Shown here: positions 32,701 through 35,571 of the stretch, piece after piece | How the letters are laid out: every line of letters begins with the position of its first letter | How positions within the stretch are numbered: the stretch's first letter is position 1 | Program-made: the position numbers and the translations under genes | NCBI GenBank assembly: GCA_016792935.1 | Contig: JAEUJS010000390.1 | Coordinates: forward strand, 1-35,571 | Direction: 5' to 3' | DNA length: 35,571 nt | From: Archangium sp. | GTDB taxonomy: Bacteria; Myxococcota; Myxococcia; Myxococcales; Myxococcaceae | The notes under the pieces: model-generated | Seen by the model: the letters and a program-made list of their open reading frames with translations, nothing else | Databases searched by the model: none | What the model was told of the DNA's origin: nothing

Positions 32701-35571
32701 TTCGGTCGGTTCCGTACCTGTTGACCAACTGCACCGAGACGCCGCTCGAGATTGCGTTGACCGAGCAGACCACCGTGACGTGCAACGCGACGACGGCGGG
32801 CCTCGTGTGGTCTCCGTACAGCGCTACCGCGAACCAGTTCACGCTCTCGTCGGTCGATGGCGTGAAGAACGTGCGCGGCTGCGTGCGCGACGCGGCCCGC
32901 AACACCACCAGCTTCGTGCTCGGCTCTCTGACACTCGACACGTCTCCTCCCACCAACCCACGCGTCACCATCAACGGCGGTGCGGCCTACATCAACGCCA
33001 CCGCTGTCGATGCAGGCGTCGCGCTCGCCACCGTGGCCGGCACCGCGCTCGACGCCACCGAGTGGGCCTTCGCCGAAGAGGGCACCACGCCGTCGAACTT
33101 CGTCAGCTACACGCTGGCCAACCCGGGAACGCTGGCGCTCTCTTCGGGCGATGGCGTGAAGACCATCAAGGCGCTCTTCCGCGATGACCTGGGCAACACC
33201 ATCGCCGCCGAGGTCGCCGACTTCATCGAGGTCGACACCACGCCGCCGGTGCTCACCTCGCTCTCGCTGCTCGGCACGCTCGCCGACGGCACGTCGAACA
33301 CCGCGCTCACCGCCGTGCCCGACGTCACCGCCTCACTCGTGCAGACCGGCGCGTCGACCGTCTTCTTCGGAGGCGCCGGGCTCGTGACGTGTCCGACCAG
33401 CGGGCATCAGCAACTGGTCGGCAACACCGCCATCGTCACCCTGACCGGCAGCGGCCTGAACCGCACCGTGAAGGCGTGCGTGGGCGACGCGGCCGGCAAC
33501 CTCTCGACGATTCGCACCGCCACCATCGACTTCGACAACGCCGCTCCGTCTTCATGCGCGCTGCAGTTGACCGGTCTGCGCGCTGATGACGCCTCTGCGA
33601 CGAGTGGAGTCGCCGCCGGACTCTCGGGTCGCCGCGACGTGCGCTTCACGTTGAACGCGTGCACCGAAACGCCGACGCAGATTGCACTCACACAGTCGGC
33701 CGTCTCGTGCGCGGTGAACGCCAACCTGGTGTGGACGCCCTACGACGCGCTCGCCACCAACTCGTTCAACCTGGCCGGCGTCGATGGCAGCAAGACCGTC
33801 TTCGGCTGCGTGCGCGATGCGGCGCGCAACACGGGCGGGCTCGTCGCCGCGTCCATTACGCTCGACACCACGCCTCCGTCTGGCGCCTCGGTCTCGCTCG
33901 ACAACGGAGCCGCGTACGTCAACCGCGCGCTGTGGCTCTCGCGCAGCAGCGTCAATCGCGCCAACGCGCAGGGCACGGTGACCGGCGGCTACGAGTGGGC
34001 GCTCGCGGAAGGCTCCGTTCCGTCGCAGTGGCGCACGCTCTCGGGCAACAACCCGTTCATGTTCGATTTCACGGCCGGCGATGGCGTGAAGACCGTGCGC
34101 GTCTTGTTCCGCGACGAGGTCGGCAACGTCACCGCCAATGAAGTGAGCGACTCCATCGAGTTCGACACCGTGGCGCCGACGCTCACCTCGGTCAGCATCA
34201 CCGGCACGCTCGCCGATGGAACGCCGAGCAGCGTCAGCACCTCGAGCAACAACGTCACCGCCACCGTGCTGCACAGCGGAGGGACGAGCATCGCGTTCGG
34301 CTCCACCGCGGGCCTCAACTGCACCACCGCGAGCTACTCGAACTTCAGCGGCACGACGGTCTCCACCACGCTCGGTGGCTCGGGCTCTCCGCGCACCCTT
34401 TCCGTCTGCATTCAGGACCCGGCCGGAAACCCCGCGGGGCCGGTCAGCAACACCATCGTCGTCGACTCCACAGGACCGACGGGCTGCACGCTCGTGATGT
34501 CGGGCCGCAAGGCCGATGGCTCGGCCACCGCGCTCGATGCGACGGCGCTGCGCGACGTGCCGTTCACCCTGAGTGGCTGCGTCGAGGCCGGCACCGTCAC
34601 CGAGATTTCGCTCACCGAGGCCGCGACCATCAACTGCGCGGGCAACCTGACGTGGCGCACCATCACCGGCAGCGACCTCTTCACGTTGTCCGAAGTCGAC
34701 GGCGTGAAGACGGTGCGTGGCTGCGTGCGCGACCAGAGCCGCAACGTGGGCTCGCTGGGCACCGACTCCATCACGCTCGACACCACGCCTCCCACCGCGG
34801 CCGTCGTCACCATCAAGGGCGGCGCGTCGTACTTCAACCGCGCTGAGTGGCTCGCCGCGACGCCGGGCAGCACCAACAGCATGAGCGTCACCGGGAGCGC
34901 GACCGACGCGGTGGACTGGGCGCTCTCTGAATCGGCGACGCCGTCGAGCTTCGGCCCGCTGGTGGCGAACAACTTCACGTTCTCGGCCGGCGATGGGCTC
35001 AAGAGCATCTCCGCGCTCTTCCGCGACGCGCTCGGCAACGTCACGCCGGTCGCCGTCACCGACACCATCACCGTGGACACCGTGGTGCCCACGCTGAGCG
35101 CCATCAACCTGAACGGCACGCTCGCCGATGGAACGGCCAGCGACGTCACGACAGCCACCACCTCGGTGCAGGTTTCCCTCACGCACGTGGATGGCGTCGG
35201 CCTCTTCGTCGGCGACGGCTCGCTCCCCTCGTGCCCGACGACTGGCTACTCGTCGTTCGGCGGCGGCAGCAGCGCCACCATCACGCTGCCCGGCGCTGGC
35301 TCACCGCGCACCGTGCGTGTGTGCATCGCCGACGTGGCGGGCAACACCGCCGGCTTCCTGCAGGACAGCATCGCCGTCGATTCCGCCGCGCCGACGTCGT
35401 GCGCGCTCACGCTCATCGGCCGCCGCACCAACGGCGTCGCCACCTCGGGAGCGACCGCCAACAAGACCGCGCTCACCGGCGTCGGCGTCTCGCTCGCCGC
35501 GTGCAGTGAAACGCCAGCCGACATCTATCTGGTCGAGGCGGGCTCGGTGAGCTGCAGCGCCACCGCGTCGC
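29799..35571 (+). CDS. Giant multidomain repeat lipoprotein, 3' end outside the window
   Basis: At least 1924 residues, with no stop codon before the right edge. The ATG is followed by a signal peptide with lipobox LVGC (Cys24). The N-terminal 430 residues hold several carboxypeptidase-regulatory-like domains: TATIDTDNHLPAENNVLRL, VTVTSDTGFTTTTDLTGRYTLPGL and LQGTVRMSDGSQLADVTVAI. From about residue 440 Ig-like domains with LDTTPPxxG and VDTTPP linkers are tandemly arrayed. From residue about 849 they form super-repeats of 304-310 residues, each made of a TLADGT domain, a Cys-rich CVRDAARN domain and a GGAAYxNR/ALFRD domain. Each super-repeat contains several Cys, suggesting disulfides outside the membrane. 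It is probably an outer-membrane-anchored adhesin or stalk. The upstream 189 bp is divergent intergenic DNA. Confidence 0.88.
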   Translation, partial: MTKRTLQGASAWLVCAALATLVGCNRNLDIPPIPETATVTATIDTDNHLPAENNVLRLIDSATGARFEQQTNTDGKAVFAGLRPGNYLLQADVPGFAPLREGPFVVPSGESDLGLFNLVWLGQTEQEGSISGAVVVAGGSAGMLDGGAPPSDGGMDAGALLPDGGMSRPSDAMGATVSMLLERPPPAMPAKVAEVTVDAFGRFSARVPPGRYTVEATHPWYVSTKREGVLLAEGQLLDLGQPLVLQLNPADVSGQVELEVEVAGAISWRAGEGVTVTSDTGFTTTTDLTGRYTLPGLAAGTRRLTFTKGGFHDGTPLRTINLAAGEHALYEPVRLLLDRGDLQGTVRMSDGSQLADVTVAIAGTLDGGSGGYPTQAVRSSTDQSVGDFTMRGVPVGTYTLVARRTNYVEANSPAVQVQVNQTTPVPELRLARLQGDFLIEDSDPLNTAGFTRERNVTLVLSNVMSAAEFRAVEGTQQDLMAAMWQPYSLPRIPFTLSSGDGPKTLFLQIKNTSGNEGPALSATIVLDTTPPNGGSILLSSGQAFTRLANPLPVTLNAFDVGGVAYVRLASVEDAGVEYEDAGVAIPDGGFPNLLAPRVAYVRDTSFQRPVSVDAIQTVAAQFIDNAGNASDVSLATIVIDTVPPTGSLSVVRGARASIDGYTNTLLVELAETWGMEPNGGFVQVRLANDAVDLSTAVAQPTRARASWFLDAQGEGTKTVHYVFVDAAGNQGGAAQATIIYDATSPLVTANLTSGSPTSNPQVNISLNTVETSPFSPDAGVSVSESAIFSNAQVGPYPSNNTVQFTLSAGDGPRNVFIRVRDAAGNDGTANVNLELDTTPPTGLGIALVGALDDGTPSSSLTSDAVVTVNLTHSGATRVLLGDANLTACPAVSMGTWTTITGTSIANHPLPGSGPVRTVSACYADGAGNVAGPVSATINFDGAAPTGCQLALTGLRTDGQPSGSARTALRSVPYLLTNCTETPLEIALTEQTTVTCNATTAGLVWSPYSATANQFTLSSVDGVKNVRGCVRDAARNTTSFVLGSLTLDTSPPTNPRVTINGGAAYINATAVDAGVALATVAGTALDATEWAFAEEGTTPSNFVSYTLANPGTLALSSGDGVKTIKALFRDDLGNTIAAEVADFIEVDTTPPVLTSLSLLGTLADGTSNTALTAVPDVTASLVQTGASTVFFGGAGLVTCPTSGHQQLVGNTAIVTLTGSGLNRTVKACVGDAAGNLSTIRTATIDFDNAAPSSCALQLTGLRADDASATSGVAAGLSGRRDVRFTLNACTETPTQIALTQSAVSCAVNANLVWTPYDALATNSFNLAGVDGSKTVFGCVRDAARNTGGLVAASITLDTTPPSGASVSLDNGAAYVNRALWLSRSSVNRANAQGTVTGGYEWALAEGSVPSQWRTLSGNNPFMFDFTAGDGVKTVRVLFRDEVGNVTANEVSDSIEFDTVAPTLTSVSITGTLADGTPSSVSTSSNNVTATVLHSGGTSIAFGSTAGLNCTTASYSNFSGTTVSTTLGGSGSPRTLSVCIQDPAGNPAGPVSNTIVVDSTGPTGCTLVMSGRKADGSATALDATALRDVPFTLSGCVEAGTVTEISLTEAATINCAGNLTWRTITGSDLFTLSEVDGVKTVRGCVRDQSRNVGSLGTDSITLDTTPPTAAVVTIKGGASYFNRAEWLAATPGSTNSMSVTGSATDAVDWALSESATPSSFGPLVANNFTFSAGDGLKSISALFRDALGNVTPVAVTDTITVDTVVPTLSAINLNGTLADGTASDVTTATTSVQVSLTHVDGVGLFVGDGSLPSCPTTGYSSFGGGSSATITLPGAGSPRTVRVCIADVAGNTAGFLQDSIAVDSAAPTSCALTLIGRRTNGVATSGATANKTALTGVGVSLAACSETPADIYLVEAGSVSCSATAS
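32343..35571 (+). repeat. Higher-order coding super-repeat (about 930, 930 and 912 bp)
   Basis: The GGCACGCTCGCCGAYGG-type motif coding GTLADGT recurs at 33273, 34203 and 35115, with a divergent first copy at 32343 (VGALDDGT). Spacings of 930, 930 and 912 bp keep frame. Within each unit the blocks LDTTPPxxAxVxxxGGAxYxNR and DGVKTVRGCVRDxxRN recur at matching offsets. The array is not finished at the window end. Confidence 0.85.

Noticed and set aside
33552..35186. 544-codon minus-strand open frame
   Set aside because: Antisense to the repeat array of the giant lipoprotein; repeats in the plus frame are clearly proteinaceous.

Overview
The window looks like chromosomal DNA of a non-flagellated predatory or soil Myxococcota bacterium (Archangiaceae/Cystobacterineae-like). 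The evidence is high GC with strong GC3, a high density of surface lipoproteins, Gly/Ser/Thr- and Asp-Ala-Gly-rich linkers after lipoboxes, a MYXO-CTERM-like tail, a Ser/Thr kinase with a PEGA domain, PilZ and FHA proteins, and a bacterial calpain. This assignment is an inference from gene content. I saw no rRNA, tRNA, CRISPR array, phage or classical transposase.

Layout. (1) 1-4220: a 187-bp inverted-repeat element, a small DUF2185-like protein, a two-TM membrane protein, a PilZ protein, a tightly overlapping FHA-thioesterase-thioesterase operon, and a two-TM protein that ends at a bidirectional terminator. (2) 4275-11044, all leftward: a cluster of exported proteins (GATase-like periplasmic protein, GH5 glycosidase, family I lipase, a large murein hydrolase, and an orphan lipoprotein built from the flagellar hook FlgE fold). 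(3) 11045-11377: a 333-bp gene-free stretch with a second copy of the 187-bp element and a degenerate inverted copy. (4) 11378-16589, leftward: a pseudokinase-kinase-PEGA receptor, a type IV AbiEii/AbiEi-like toxin-antitoxin pair whose antitoxin carries an N-terminal PD-(D/E)XK-like domain and is preceded by an array of TTGCGYAA boxes, and hrcA. (5) 16672-19059, rightward: a phosphodiester glycosidase (NAGPA) and a calpain, both without signal peptides and sharing an N-terminal helical module. (6) 19060-23405, leftward: a surface lipoprotein, a membrane-associated protein, a GIY-YIG nuclease overlapping a Lys-rich-tailed protein, a VOC protein and a TPR/HEAT-like protein. (7) 23459-28445, rightward: an alpha/beta hydrolase lipoprotein, an M20 carbamoylase-like amidohydrolase and a Calx-beta-like repeat lipoprotein. 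(8) A leftward membrane-anchored protein, then a giant lipoprotein with roughly 304-310-residue super-repeats that runs off the right edge.

How they work together. Most of the window encodes envelope and secreted functions: degradation of lipid, glycan, peptidoglycan and protein, plus long Ig/Calx-beta-type stalks. Interspersed are signalling proteins (FHA, PilZ, Ser/Thr kinase) and one defence-type toxin-antitoxin module. The most novel-looking items are the 187-bp element, which sits 2-4 bp after the stop codon of a leftward gene in both full copies; the hook-like lipoprotein lacking the D0 polymerisation helices; and the nuclease-fused AbiEi with its operator array. Gene starts were chosen by eye from start codons, Shine-Dalgarno matches and domain boundaries, so several are approximate.
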